Shown: positions 28,092-37,891 of the stretch, one piece after another
How positions within the stretch are numbered: position 1 is the stretch's first letter
How the letters are laid out: every line of letters starts with the position of its first letter
Source of the DNA: JBGAQP01 sp044220635
GTDB taxonomy: Bacteria; Pseudomonadota; Gammaproteobacteria; Burkholderiales; Usitatibacteraceae
DNA length: 64,000 nt
NCBI GenBank assembly: GCA_044220635.1
Contig: JBGAQP010000002.1
Span: forward strand, 62,001-126,000
Reading direction: 5' to 3'
Notes under the pieces: generated by a model
Seen by the model: the letters and a program-made list of their open reading frames with translations, nothing else
What the model was told of the DNA's origin: nothing
The model's database searches: none
Made by a program: the position numbers and the translations under genes

Positions 28092-31000
28092 TGCGGCAAC
28101 CTCCCGGCGGCGTTCTCGAGGAGCGTCTCGTCGAACTTGTAGCGCAGGCGCAGGTACGGGCCCTTCGCCGTGTAGTCGGCGCCCGAGAGGTCGGCGTCGC
28201 GGTAGCCGAAGAAGTTGTAGCCCGCCGAGACCCAGAGGTTGGTCGTCACGAGATAGCCGAGTTCCACGCCGACCCCATAGTGCCGCGAGTCGGCCGAATC
28301 TCCAAAGAGCGCGCTCACCGCGAGGCCGACGTCCCAGCGCGGCGCGAACTCCCAGGTCGCGCGGCCCCCGAGGAGCTGCGCGCGGTACTTCGTCGTGAGG
28401 CCGTTCGACTGGTCCGTGGTCCATTTCGCCGCGTAACGGGCGGTGAGCAGGAACGGGCGGCGAGGCTGCCAGTCGGCGTGCAGGGAAACGAGCGTGGTCG
28501 CGGCCTTCAGCTCGATGCCCGGCAACGTGTCGTCCTGTTCGAGGCGGTACTCCACGCGCCCGAGGGCGTTCCACTTGTTGGTCTCGTTGTCGCGCCAGGC
28601 GAGGCCGGCCTGCAGGCGCTCGATCACCTTCTCGGCGCCGCCGTCCTTGTTGCGCTGGAGCGACCAGGCGTTGCGCGCGAGCGCGGTCCAGTCGCGAGCG
28701 AGCCGCGCGGCGAGCCCCACGGTCCAGAGGACCGATTCCGTGGTCGAGGCGTCGCGCAGCTCCAGTCGCGTCGTGCCCTTCCAGGACTCGTTGGCCGTGT
28801 ATTCGAGGGCGAGGGCGAGCGCCGTGTTCTCGTTCTGGCCCGTGCCCGAGAGCGAGTGCACGCGCTCGAGGTTCGTGCCCAGGCGCAGCCCCGGGGCGAG
28901 CGTCCAGAGGTTCTTCAGTCCGATCGCCGCCTCGGCGTCGCCCCCGGAGATCGCGTCGCGGATGCGGTACTCGCTGAAGAGCCGCCCGTCGCGCATGTAC
29001 TCCGTGTCGACGCCGACCGCCGTCGTGTTCTGGCGCTCCGTGGCGTTGAGGCCGTAGGGGCCGGTGATCGAGGAGATGAACTCGTGGCGGGCGTAGATGC
29101 GCCCGCGGTTCGCGAGCCGGTACTCGCCGCCGGCGGCGAGCACGCGCCGGTCGGCGTCCGCCACGTCGACCTCGGCCTCGCCGTATACCGAGGCGCCCTC
29201 GACGCCGGGGATCGCGCCCGTGAGGCGCGCGCGCACCGTGGTCACCTCGTCGGGCATCGGCTGGGGCGCGGGCTGGCCGGCGACCGGGGGCACGGGCGAG
29301 GCCGCGCCCTTTTCCGCGGCGTGGCGCACGCCGACCTCGAGGGTCATGCCGTTGGGCAGCGCCTGCTCGACGGCGGCCACGGCGCCGTCGCGCACCGCGC
29401 CGGTGTTCACGTCCTCGGTGCGCAGCGCCTCGCCCCGCAGCGTCGTTCCGGGCCTCACGCGGTACTCGATCCGCCCTCCCGCCTCGCCCCGGCCCTGCGT
29501 GAGCCACGCGCCGGGATTGTCGAACTCGCGGTCGCTCTTCGCGACGAAGGCCTGCGCGCGCAGGTCCTTCGACTCGTGCTTGAGCTCGAGGCGCGCGGCC
29601 TGCCCCTTCGTGCCCTCGGCGCCGCGCTCGGTCTGCGCCACCTCGCCGAAGACGAAGGTGCCCTCGCCCAGCCTCGCCACGGCATTGGCGCCGGCGAGCT
29701 TGAAGGGCTGCTGGGGATTGCGGTCCTCGACGTAGGTCCCGCCTACCTCGATGCGGTCGGTGAGCTTCACCTGGGCGTCGACGCCCGCCACCCAGAATTC
29801 CTCGCCGCCCTGGTCCACCTCGTAGGTGGCGCGGACGAAGACCGGGTTCAGGTCCTTGTCGACGCTCGCCACCGGCGACTTGAAGAGGATGCGGCCCGTG
29901 AGCGGCTCGATCTCGTAGTCGGCGAACCGCGCCTGCGGCACCGAGGCGAGGATGAGCGCGGGCTGGTTGCGGTCGCGGGTGACGAGCTCGAGCTTCTCGC
30001 TGTTCACCAGCATCGAGGCCGTGCCGAGCTGGTACGGGCCCGAGGTGCCGTTCGCGCGCAGCTCCTCGATCACCTGGCGCGTGGTGTCGCGGCTCGCGAA
30101 GGCGTTCAGGCTCACGCGCCCGTTCTCGTAGTGGTGCCTGAGCCCCGTGAGCGAGCGGCTGTAGTTGGAGAGCTTGCGCAGCTCGCCCAGCGCGTTGGTC
30201 GTGAAATCGCCCCAGAGGAGGTAGGAACGCGCGCCGTCGACGCGCACGTACAGGCGCGAGGTCGACTGCGCGTCGTAGCCGCGGATGCCGGAATCGCCGT
30301 AGACGGGGTAGAACTCGTCGGGCTGGATGTCGCGGAAGAGGCGCTCGCGCGAGTCCTTGTCGGAGTCGTAGGCGGCGGTGAGCAGGTATTCGCCCTTGAT
30401 CTTGCCCTTGAGGAAGAACGCGGCGCGGGCGCCCGCCTGGCTCTTGCCGTCGTTCCAGTCGCGCGAGAGGTGACGGATCTCCTGCTCGAAGCCGTCGGAG
30501 GAGCGCGTGGGCACGAGCGCGCGCGGGTCGATGTTGCGCAGGTTCACGACGCCCTCGAGCACGCCCGCGGCCACGAGGCTGCGCAGCTCCGGCAGGAAGT
30601 CGAGGCGCGCTTCCGCCCGCAGGTTCCCGCTGCGCGCCGCCACGACACTCGCGCCCGGCTCGAGGGGCGAGGCGAGCAGGAACTCGCCGCGGCCGTTCTC
30701 GACGAAGGCCTGCAGGCCCGGTTCCGCGGGATCGAGGTCCTTCGCGAGCCAGGCGCCGAGGCTCGCTTCCAGCGTGACCGGCGTGCGCACGGTGACGGGT
30801 ACTCCGTTGTCGTCGGCGAGCTTCACGACCACCTTCGCGGCCGTGCGCCCGTCGGCGATGCCGCCGCCCGCGGGCACCTCGATCGCGAGCCGGCCGAGCG
30901 TGCCGGGGGCGCGGACCGTGATCGCCGCGCGCCCGCGCTCGTTGCCGAAGGGATCGACCTGCGCGACCTCGAGGCGATTGTCGCCCGCGCGCAGGTCCAC

Positions 31001-34000
31001 GCCGATGAACTCCCAGGCCTGGACGCGGCGGTCGGCGACCGTCACGCGCTTGCCGATGCGCGCCGCGGGCACCTCGGCGCCGTTCACGAAGAGCCTGAGC
31101 GTGGCCCCCGCCGTGCCCTTCACGCGCACCGCGGTCTGCGCGTAGGCGAGCGTCTCGCCGTCGGCGAGGCCCACGAAGCCGAGCGTCGCGTCGAGGTCGG
31201 GAGCGAGGGTCTCGAGCGGCGGCAAGGCCGGCGCCGCGGGCTCCGGGGCGCGCTTCGGCGCGGGCGTGGGACGCACCGCGGCGGGCACTTCGAAGACCGT
31301 CGCGAACGGCGTCGACTGCGACGAGGCGAGCGCGGGATCGGTGAGCGAAGGCGCGGCGACGCCGCCGGGCGCGGCGGCGGTCGAGACCACCCCGCTCGCG
31401 GGCAGCGCCTTCACGTCGGGGACGGTGCGCGTCTCGGTGGCGAGTTGCGTGCCCGCGAGCGCGGCGAGCTCGCCGCCATTCTCCGCGAGAGCCGCGGCGC
31501 GTCCTTTCACCTCGTCGACGACCGCGCCCTCGCAACCGGCCACCGCGAAATCCGCGCGGTGCATCTCGCCCGCCTTGAGGTCGACGATGCGGCTCGCGCC
31601 GTCGCCCAGGTTGCGGGTGCCGATGGCGGCGAGCCGTGCGCCAGAGGGCAGCGTCGTGCCGTCGGCCTTGAGCACATGGGTGCGGTTGACCAGGCCGTAG
31701 AAGCTGAACTTGCCGCCGCCGTCCGTCAGCACGAAGGTGCCGTCCTCGAGGAAGAGGCGCACGCCCGGAACGCCCGCCTCGCCCGCGTCCTGCTCGCCGT
31801 TCGCGTTGCAGTCGAGGAAGACCTTGCCGAGGATGAAGCCGCGCTCGGAGAAGACGCCGCCGAGCACCTGGACCCGGGCCGTGGCGACGTTGGAAGTGGT
31901 CGTGGATCCGTTCGCCGTGTAGGTGGCGGACACCCGGTTCACGCCGTCGCCCTGCAGCGCCCCCGGGCCCGTGCGCACGCGGTAGGAGATCGTCGCCTCC
32001 TCGCCGCGCTGCAGGGTGCCGAGGTCGAAGGTGAGGCGCGGCCCGCCGCCGCCCGCGGGATCGTCGAGCGCTCGCCCATCGCGCCGCGCCGTGCCGCGCA
32101 TGTAGGCGAAGCCGGCCGGCAGGTCGTCCACGAGCCGCACCGGTGCGCGGTCGAGGGCGTTGCCGGTGTTGTTGCGCACGCGCACTTCGTAGTCGACGAA
32201 CTCTCCCAGGCTCACGACCAGGCGCAGCGCGTTCTTCTGCACGAAGAGCCCGTCCTGCGCGACCGCGTCGACCGGGATGTCGACGACCACCCCGCCCGCC
32301 GCGGCGAGCGCGAAGGCGTCGCCGTAGGAGCCTCCGGAGGTGGGGCCGGTCACCACGAGGTTGCGGCCCGGCGCGAGCTGGGTCCAGGGCACCTGCGAGC
32401 GGAAGCGGTAGCCGTTGGGGCCCGAGACCGAGAGGCAGTAGCTGCCGGCGGCGGGCACGGTGAAGGCGAAGCGGCCGTCCTCGCCCGTGACGGCGGGCGC
32501 GGCGCCCTCGACCGGCGTGCCCGGGCACTGGCCGCCCGAGGCCGCGCCGAGCGTGACCCGCGCTCCCGCCACGGGGGCGTTCGTGCGGCTGTCGAAGACC
32601 ACGCCCACGGGCTCGGTCACGGTGATCGTCCCGGCGATGCGCCGGCCGCAGCCGATCACTTCCATCTCGAAGACGTCGTTGGCGCGCCCCTCGAGCCCGC
32701 GGTTGCCCGCGCTCACCGGCGGGGCGCGGATCGGCATCGCGGCGAGCAGGAAGACGCCGGTGTTCGGGCCGGTCTCGGTGGCGACCATCTCCTCGCGCTC
32801 GCCGCCCGGGCCCGTGATGACCACGAGACGGGTTTCGGCGACATCGGGCGCGGCATTGCACGAAGCCGCGTCGGCGCGGATCCAGGCGTCGCGCCCGATC
32901 ACGGCCCAGAGCGTCGGGACCTGGTAGCTCGCGTCCGTGAAATTGCGGATTGCGTTCTGCGGCTCGACGGGACCGTCCTTGTCGTCGACGATCGTCGTGT
33001 CGCGCACCATCAGCGCGCCCGTGCCCGAGGCGGTCAGGGTGAGCGTCGTGAGGTTGGAATCGACGACCGCCTTCGCCGCGGGCTCGGCGCCGGCCGCTTC
33101 GGGCGCGCGCACGTCCACCAGGAGGCGCAGGCCCTGACCCGGCGGCAGCGACACGCGCCAGCCGGCGGCGAGCGGCGTGTCGGTCGCGTCGAGCGCGCCC
33201 GGGATCGAGGCGCCGCCGGCGGCGGGGTTGTCCACGTAGGCGGCCGACACCCAGCCGGGGCGCGCATCCGCAAGGTAGCCGGCGATCGCGCTCACCGTCT
33301 CTTCGCAATTGCCGCGGTTCGTGAGGTAGTGCGTATAGGTGACGTGCTGGCCGCGGCCGATGGTGGACTGGTTGTCGGGGTCGAGGGCGAGCGCGCAGCG
33401 CGTGGCGAGCGTGTCGACGATGTCGTCGGCCGAGGCCGAGACCAGCGCGTTCGACGCCGAGCGCGCCGTCTTCGTCACCTGGTACACGCCCGGCAGCGCC
33501 GTGGCGGGAATGGCCACGCGCAGCACGATGCGGGTGCTCGCGCCCGCGGCCACGGGGCCGGTGTCCGGCGTTGCGTTGCCGTTCGTGTCGGCGAGCGGCG
33601 TGAGGCCGTCGGGCTGGAAGAGCGCGATCGCCGAGCCCGGCGGGAAGGTGCTCGCGCCGAAGCCGATCTCGAAGGTATCGGTCGCCTCGCCCCGGTTGGT
33701 GAGCACGTTGGTGAAGGCGACCGTCGTGCCGGGGGTCGCGGTGGGAAGGCGCTCGCCCGTGAGCTCCACGCCGCCGCGGCTGGTGACCGTGTAGGTCACC
33801 GCGTTGGTGTCCTGGGTGTAGCCCCTGGCGCCCGCGGCGTCGTACCAGGCATACGAAGCGGTGTTGGGAACGACCGTGCCGGCGGCGAGCCCGGGCGCGA
33901 TCTCCACCTGGAAGGTCACCTGGCCCGAGGCCTCCGCGGGGATGTCGTGGATCCGGAAGGTCACCGCGCCCGCCGTCGAGACGCCGAAGTCGTAGGCGAT

Positions 34001-34846
34001 CTGCGTGGGGCCCGGGCCCTGGCGATCGGCGCCGACCACGCCGTCGGTGAGGACCGTCGCGCCCGTCGCGCTCCAGCGGGCGCTCGCCGCGACGTAGCGC
34101 ATGCCCGCGGGCAGGCGGTCGATCACTTCCAGGCGCGAGCGCGCCTTGTCGCAGGGGATGTAGCTGATCGTGATCGTGATCGGCCCCGCGGGCGAGGGGC
34201 CGCGGTCGCGCTCGATCCACTTGGTCGCGCTCGCGCAGTCGAGCGGGACCGTGCGGTCGAGCAGGCGCACGAGGTCCGTGTTGGACGCGATCGACGCGCC
34301 ACCCGCGCTCGCGGCGGAGACCAGCACGGAATCCTGCGTCGCGACCGGGGCGTTCGCCGGGATGGTCGCGCGCACGACGAACCGGAAGCTCGCGCCCGGC
34401 GCGAGGGCGACTGGGTTCGCCACGGGCACGGCGCCGTCGGGCACGCCGTTGCCGTCCGCGTCCGGAAACATGGCGAAGGACGCGAACCCGAAGCCGAGCG
34501 GGGCGTCGGCGAGCGCGAGCGTGTAGCTGTCGGCGAGCGTGCCGGTGTTGGTGAGCGTGTGCGAGAAATAGACCGTGCGTCCCGGGTCGGAATCGATCGC
34601 CGAGCTCGCGACGAGCGAGGCGGAGTAGCCCGACGTGGCGCCGCCGCCCACGACCAGCTGGACGGTGTTCGAGGTCGCCGGGATCGGGGTCACTCCGACG
34701 AGCGCGCTGCCCGTGGCCTGGTTCGGGATCACGGTCCCCGCCGGGGGGCCCGCCTCGGCGTGGCCGGCGAGCGCGAGCGCGGCGGCGGCGAGGATGCGCG
34801 CGACGCGCCCCGCCCTGCCGATCGCCCTGTCGCCGAACCGTCCCAC
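28088..34846 (-). CDS. DUF11/SdrD-like secreted protein with C-terminal outer-membrane barrel-like region
   Basis: A 2252-residue protein. The GTG start (34846) is preceded by AGGAG with a 9-nt gap and gives a compact signal peptide ending HAEA. Order: an N-terminal domain opening GPPAGTVIPNQATG, DUF11-like modules (about 195-330 and 869-975), a carboxypeptidase-regulatory/Cna-B-like domain (about 742-832), an SdrD_B-like domain (about 999-1070: GKVFLDCNANGEQDAGE), a Pro-rich linker, an Ig-like module and a Big_1-like module (GGGIADGRTAAKVVVKLADD). The last 830 or so residues alternate polar and hydrophobic positions with many aromatic ends (YLLTAAYDSDKD, LRLRYKF), as in outer-membrane beta-barrels. 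The barrel would be larger than the 12-strand autotransporter type. It overlaps the giant DUF11 gene by 4 bp. A role in anchoring or moving that protein is my inference. Confidence 0.8.
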   Translation of the reverse strand: MGRFGDRAIGRAGRVARILAAAALALAGHAEAGPPAGTVIPNQATGSALVGVTPIPATSNTVQLVVGGGATSGYSASLVASSAIDSDPGRTVYFSHTLTNTGTLADSYTLALADAPLGFGFASFAMFPDADGNGVPDGAVPVANPVALAPGASFRFVVRATIPANAPVATQDSVLVSAASAGGASIASNTDLVRLLDRTVPLDCASATKWIERDRGPSPAGPITITISYIPCDKARSRLEVIDRLPAGMRYVAASARWSATGATVLTDGVVGADRQGPGPTQIAYDFGVSTAGAVTFRIHDIPAEASGQVTFQVEIAPGLAAGTVVPNTASYAWYDAAGARGYTQDTNAVTYTVTSRGGVELTGERLPTATPGTTVAFTNVLTNRGEATDTFEIGFGASTFPPGSAIALFQPDGLTPLADTNGNATPDTGPVAAGASTRIVLRVAIPATALPGVYQVTKTARSASNALVSASADDIVDTLATRCALALDPDNQSTIGRGQHVTYTHYLTNRGNCEETVSAIAGYLADARPGWVSAAYVDNPAAGGASIPGALDATDTPLAAGWRVSLPPGQGLRLLVDVRAPEAAGAEPAAKAVVDSNLTTLTLTASGTGALMVRDTTIVDDKDGPVEPQNAIRNFTDASYQVPTLWAVIGRDAWIRADAASCNAAPDVAETRLVVITGPGGEREEMVATETGPNTGVFLLAAMPIRAPPVSAGNRGLEGRANDVFEMEVIGCGRRIAGTITVTEPVGVVFDSRTNAPVAGARVTLGAASGGQCPGTPVEGAAPAVTGEDGRFAFTVPAAGSYCLSVSGPNGYRFRSQVPWTQLAPGRNLVVTGPTSGGSYGDAFALAAAGGVVVDIPVDAVAQDGLFVQKNALRLVVSLGEFVDYEVRVRNNTGNALDRAPVRLVDDLPAGFAYMRGTARRDGRALDDPAGGGGPRLTFDLGTLQRGEEATISYRVRTGPGALQGDGVNRVSATYTANGSTTTSNVATARVQVLGGVFSERGFILGKVFLDCNANGEQDAGEAGVPGVRLFLEDGTFVLTDGGGKFSFYGLVNRTHVLKADGTTLPSGARLAAIGTRNLGDGASRIVDLKAGEMHRADFAVAGCEGAVVDEVKGRAAALAENGGELAALAGTQLATETRTVPDVKALPASGVVSTAAAPGGVAAPSLTDPALASSQSTPFATVFEVPAAVRPTPAPKRAPEPAAPALPPLETLAPDLDATLGFVGLADGETLAYAQTAVRVKGTAGATLRLFVNGAEVPAARIGKRVTVADRRVQAWEFIGVDLRAGDNRLEVAQVDPFGNERGRAAITVRAPGTLGRLAIEVPAGGGIADGRTAAKVVVKLADDNGVPVTVRTPVTLEASLGAWLAKDLDPAEPGLQAFVENGRGEFLLASPLEPGASVVAARSGNLRAEARLDFLPELRSLVAAGVLEGVVNLRNIDPRALVPTRSSDGFEQEIRHLSRDWNDGKSQAGARAAFFLKGKIKGEYLLTAAYDSDKDSRERLFRDIQPDEFYPVYGDSGIRGYDAQSTSRLYVRVDGARSYLLWGDFTTNALGELRKLSNYSRSLTGLRHHYENGRVSLNAFASRDTTRQVIEELRANGTSGPYQLGTASMLVNSEKLELVTRDRNQPALILASVPQARFADYEIEPLTGRILFKSPVASVDKDLNPVFVRATYEVDQGGEEFWVAGVDAQVKLTDRIEVGGTYVEDRNPQQPFKLAGANAVARLGEGTFVFGEVAQTERGAEGTKGQAARLELKHESKDLRAQAFVAKSDREFDNPGAWLTQGRGEAGGRIEYRVRPGTTLRGEALRTEDVNTGAVRDGAVAAVEQALPNGMTLEVGVRHAAEKGAASPVPPVAGQPAPQPMPDEVTTVRARLTGAIPGVEGASVYGEAEVDVADADRRVLAAGGEYRLANRGRIYARHEFISSITGPYGLNATERQNTTAVGVDTEYMRDGRLFSEYRIRDAISGGDAEAAIGLKNLWTLAPGLRLGTNLERVHSLSGTGQNENTALALALEYTANESWKGTTRLELRDASTTESVLWTVGLAARLARDWTALARNAWSLQRNKDGGAEKVIERLQAGLAWRDNETNKWNALGRVEYRLEQDDTLPGIELKAATTLVSLHADWQPRRPFLLTARYAAKWTTDQSNGLTTKYRAQLLGGRATWEFAPRWDVGLAVSALFGDSADSRHYGVGVELGYLVTTNLWVSAGYNFFGYRDADLSGADYTAKGPYLRLRYKFDETLLENAAGRLPQ

Positions 34847-34906
34847 CGTCCTGTGCTCCTCTCGGGTCTGCCTGCTCGCTGCCCCCTGCTCGCGCAAGAG
34901 GCACCG

Positions 34907-34936
34907 AAAAGGGGAGGCGCCGTCGCCGGCGCCTCC
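34907..34936 (-). terminator. intra-locus terminator between DUF11 genes
   Basis: Perfect 10-bp stem GGAGGCGCCG / CGGCGCCTCC with a 4-nt loop, followed on the minus strand by CCTTTTCGG. It lies in the 172-bp gap between the 926-aa and 2252-aa genes, so only part of the transcripts would read on into the two large genes. Confidence 0.65.
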
Positions 34937-35018
34937 GAAAGTCACTCGGGTGCCATCAGGGAGGCAGTGCAGCCCGAGTGGAGTGACACTGTTCGGCCGG
35001 TCATCGCGACGCGTTCGC

Positions 35019-37799
35019 TCACGGGTCGATCCTCACGCAGAAGTAGAGGACCGCCGACTGCGTCGAGTTGAGCGGACCGACCGTCGCCGTCACCGTGCCC
35101 GTCGCGCCGCTCGCGGGCGTGGTGCCCGCGATCGAGCCGATGCTCACCGTGGGCGTGGCCGCGCCGTTGCCGCTGCACGGGTAGTGCATCGTCGTGTTGG
35201 CCGGCACGATGTCGTTGAGGACCACCGCCGTGATCGTCCCCGCCGTCGTGTTCGTGCCCGTGATGCGGTAGGCGATGCACTGTCCGGGCGCCGTGTTGGC
35301 GCCCGCCGGGATCGCCGCCTGCGTGTAGCCGGCGTGCGGTCCCGCGGAGCCGCAGGCCACCGGCGCCTGCTCCTTCAGGAGCACCAGCCCGTCGGTCACC
35401 GTGGTGCTGTCGGTGGCGAAGGTCGTGGCCGCGCCGTAGGTCGCCGTGATCGTCGTCACGTTGGCCGGATCCGCCGAGGTCGCCGACGGCGGCGCGAAGA
35501 CGCGCACGAAGAGGTTGCGCGTCTGGCCGACCGCGAGCGGGAGCGTCGTGACCCCGCAGGTGATCAGCGTGTCGCCCGCGGGCGGGATGTCGAGCGTCCC
35601 GTTGCCGTTCGCGTCGATGTAGGCGGCCGAGGTCCAGCCCTGACCCGCGCGCGTGTCCGCGAGGCAGCCGGCGGCGAAGCTCGCCGTGTCCGCGGCGTTG
35701 CCCGAGTTGGTGATCGTGTGCGTGTAGGTCACCGCCCCGCCCGGGTAGGTCTGCTGCGTGTTGTTGGGCGTGATGGTGATCAGGCGCACGGCGTTCACCG
35801 TGACGCGGTCGCGCTTGACGTCCGTCACCGCGGCGTTGGTCGCCGAGGTGGCCGCGAAGTCGAAGTCGTAGTTGCCCGGGATCGCGCCGCCGGAACCGGT
35901 CGAGGGCACCGTCACCTCCGCGCAGACGAGGCGGTTGGCGCCCGCGTTGATCGCCCCCGTGGTCGTGAGCGTCCCGCCGACCGTGGAGCAGTCGTTCGCG
36001 CCGCCATCGGCCCGGAAGACGACCGACCAGCCCGCGGGCAGCGTCGGGGGCGTGACCCCGGCCGCCGTCGTCGCGGCGAAGGTGGACGCGAGGTTGAAGC
36101 TGTCGGCGACCGCGCCCGTGTTGTTGACGATCACGCGGAAGCGCGTCGTCGTCGCCCCGGAGGTGCTCGGGGTGACGGCGTTGGTGCGGATCACGCTGGT
36201 GCCCGTGTTGCCCAGGCCGTCGGCGGGCGTGGCGGTCGCGACCGCGACGTCGTTGGTCACGTCCACCGTGTTCGCGATGACCGCCGTCAGCGTGTCGGTC
36301 ACGTCGTCGAAGACCGCGGTGTTGAACACCGAGGTCGCGCGCTTCGTGATCGAGTACGGGCCGCCCGTGGCGTTCGCTGGAAGCGTCACGCGGACCACGA
36401 CGCGGTAGCCGCAGTACGTCCCGTCGCTCACGAACGGCGCCGCGCAGGCCGCGCCCTGCCCGGGGATGGGCCCGGTGTCGGGGGCGGCGGAGCCGGAGCT
36501 GTTGATGAGCGAGGTGACGCCGTCTTGCTGCAGCAGCGTGACCGTGGAGCCGGCCGGGAAGCTGTTCGACTGGATCGTGACGTCGAACGTGTCCGTCCCG
36601 TTGCCGCGGTTCCACACGTAGTTGTTGAACGAGAACGTGGAGCCCGCGGCCGCCGCGGCGATCGTGACCGGCTCGCCCGTGCCGTTGACCGAGCTCGCGT
36701 TCGAGCCGTTGGCCACCACCGCCGCGGCCTGCACGACCGTGTAGGACGCGGTGTTGGTGTTGGTCGAGGCCTGGGTCGCCGTCTGGTACTGCGCCGTGTT
36801 GTTGATCGTCTGCGGCGCGAGGCCCGCGGCGATGTTCAGCTGGAAGGTCACCGTGCCCGACACGCCCGCGCCCACGCTCGGGATGATCGCGGTCACCGTG
36901 GCGCCCGCGCCGAGGGTGGAACGGAAGTCGATGCCCGGCGGGAAGCTGCCCGCCTGCTCGACGCCGTCGTTCGCGTCGGTGAGCACCGTGGCGCCCGAGA
37001 CGCTCCAGCGTCCCGAGGCCGCGGCGTAGACCATCTGCGCCGGCAGGATGTCGGTGAGCTGGACGTTGGTGGCCGCCGCTGTGCCCGAGTTCGTGTAGGA
37101 CAGGGTCACCGTGATCGGGCCCGCCGGGGACGGTCCGCTCGCGAGCGACAGCGCCTTGGTCACGCTGATCACGGAGTTCGCGACCGTGGTCGTGTCCGTG
37201 TTCGAGAGCGTCGTGGGCGTCGTGTCCGAGACCTGGACCGTGATGTCCGCGGTGTTGCCGCTCGCCGCGGTCGCCGGGACCGTGCCCGCCACGACGAACC
37301 GGAACACGTTCGAGCCGGGCGTGGAGGCGAGCGGGCCGGTGGTGGTGATGGCCGTGAAGTTGTCGGGCACGCCGTTGCCGTCCGCGTCGATGTAGTACGC
37401 GAGCGAGCCGTGGGGAGCCGCGGCCGCCGCGAAGTTCGTCGACGGGATCGGCGTCACGAGCGTGTAGGTGTCGGTGCCGTTGCCCGTGTTCGTGATGGTG
37501 TGCGGGTAGTACACCGTCTGGCCCGGGGCGGCGGTGCGCGCGCCGTTCGCGGTGAGCGTGAAGCTCTTCACCTGCGAGACGGTGGTCGTCACCAGGTTCG
37601 AGGTCGCCGTGCGCGGCGTCCCGCCGGCGTCGTTGTACGTCGCCGTCGCCTGGTTGCCGATCACGGTGCCCGCCGGGGGCGCGGCGAAGGCGGGCCGCGA
37701 CGCCGTGGCGACGAACGCCCCGACGACGAGGACCGCGAACGCCACGACCATCGCGCGCAGCCACTCGTGCCGGCGCCCGGGTTTCGTGAAGCTGTTCAT
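35019..37799 (-). CDS. secreted DUF11-repeat protein, 926 aa
   Basis: The ATG at 37799 is chosen for its AAGGAG ribosome site 6 nt upstream; a start at 37895, overlapping the upstream stop as ATGA, would add 32 residues before the signal. The signal peptide (1-39, ending PAFA) is followed by APPAGTVIGNQATATYND, clearly homologous to the N-terminus of the 2252-aa protein. The rest is built of DUF11-like modules (TVYYPHTITNTGNGTDTYTL, SPAGPITVTLSYTNSGTAAATNVQLTD). Several segments alternate with DANGNG/DADGNG-type turns that resemble calcium-binding loops. No barrel or anchor is present at the C-terminus (CVRIDP). Probably an exported structural or adhesive protein. Confidence 0.85.
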   Translation of the reverse strand: MNSFTKPGRRHEWLRAMVVAFAVLVVGAFVATASRPAFAAPPAGTVIGNQATATYNDAGGTPRTATSNLVTTTVSQVKSFTLTANGARTAAPGQTVYYPHTITNTGNGTDTYTLVTPIPSTNFAAAAAPHGSLAYYIDADGNGVPDNFTAITTTGPLASTPGSNVFRFVVAGTVPATAASGNTADITVQVSDTTPTTLSNTDTTTVANSVISVTKALSLASGPSPAGPITVTLSYTNSGTAAATNVQLTDILPAQMVYAAASGRWSVSGATVLTDANDGVEQAGSFPPGIDFRSTLGAGATVTAIIPSVGAGVSGTVTFQLNIAAGLAPQTINNTAQYQTATQASTNTNTASYTVVQAAAVVANGSNASSVNGTGEPVTIAAAAAGSTFSFNNYVWNRGNGTDTFDVTIQSNSFPAGSTVTLLQQDGVTSLINSSGSAAPDTGPIPGQGAACAAPFVSDGTYCGYRVVVRVTLPANATGGPYSITKRATSVFNTAVFDDVTDTLTAVIANTVDVTNDVAVATATPADGLGNTGTSVIRTNAVTPSTSGATTTRFRVIVNNTGAVADSFNLASTFAATTAAGVTPPTLPAGWSVVFRADGGANDCSTVGGTLTTTGAINAGANRLVCAEVTVPSTGSGGAIPGNYDFDFAATSATNAAVTDVKRDRVTVNAVRLITITPNNTQQTYPGGAVTYTHTITNSGNAADTASFAAGCLADTRAGQGWTSAAYIDANGNGTLDIPPAGDTLITCGVTTLPLAVGQTRNLFVRVFAPPSATSADPANVTTITATYGAATTFATDSTTVTDGLVLLKEQAPVACGSAGPHAGYTQAAIPAGANTAPGQCIAYRITGTNTTAGTITAVVLNDIVPANTTMHYPCSGNGAATPTVSIGSIAGTTPASGATGTVTATVGPLNSTQSAVLYFCVRIDP

Positions 37800-37891
37800 G
37801 GTCATCTCCTTGGTTGAACTGCGGATCGTGCGAACTTCAAAAGCGGCGAAACCGGCGCGGTGCCGGTTTCCGGATTCGTTTCGGGTGCGGC

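Noticed and set aside
34847..34945. Longer start for the 2252-aa barrel protein at 34945
   Set aside because: It would put 33 extra residues ahead of the signal peptide and run through a strong terminator hairpin; the GTG at 34846 has AGGAG at good distance.
28091..35071. Open frame of 2326 codons on the plus strand
   Set aside because: Antisense shadow of the barrel protein gene; no domain, no ribosome site, Arg/Glu/Ala-rich text.
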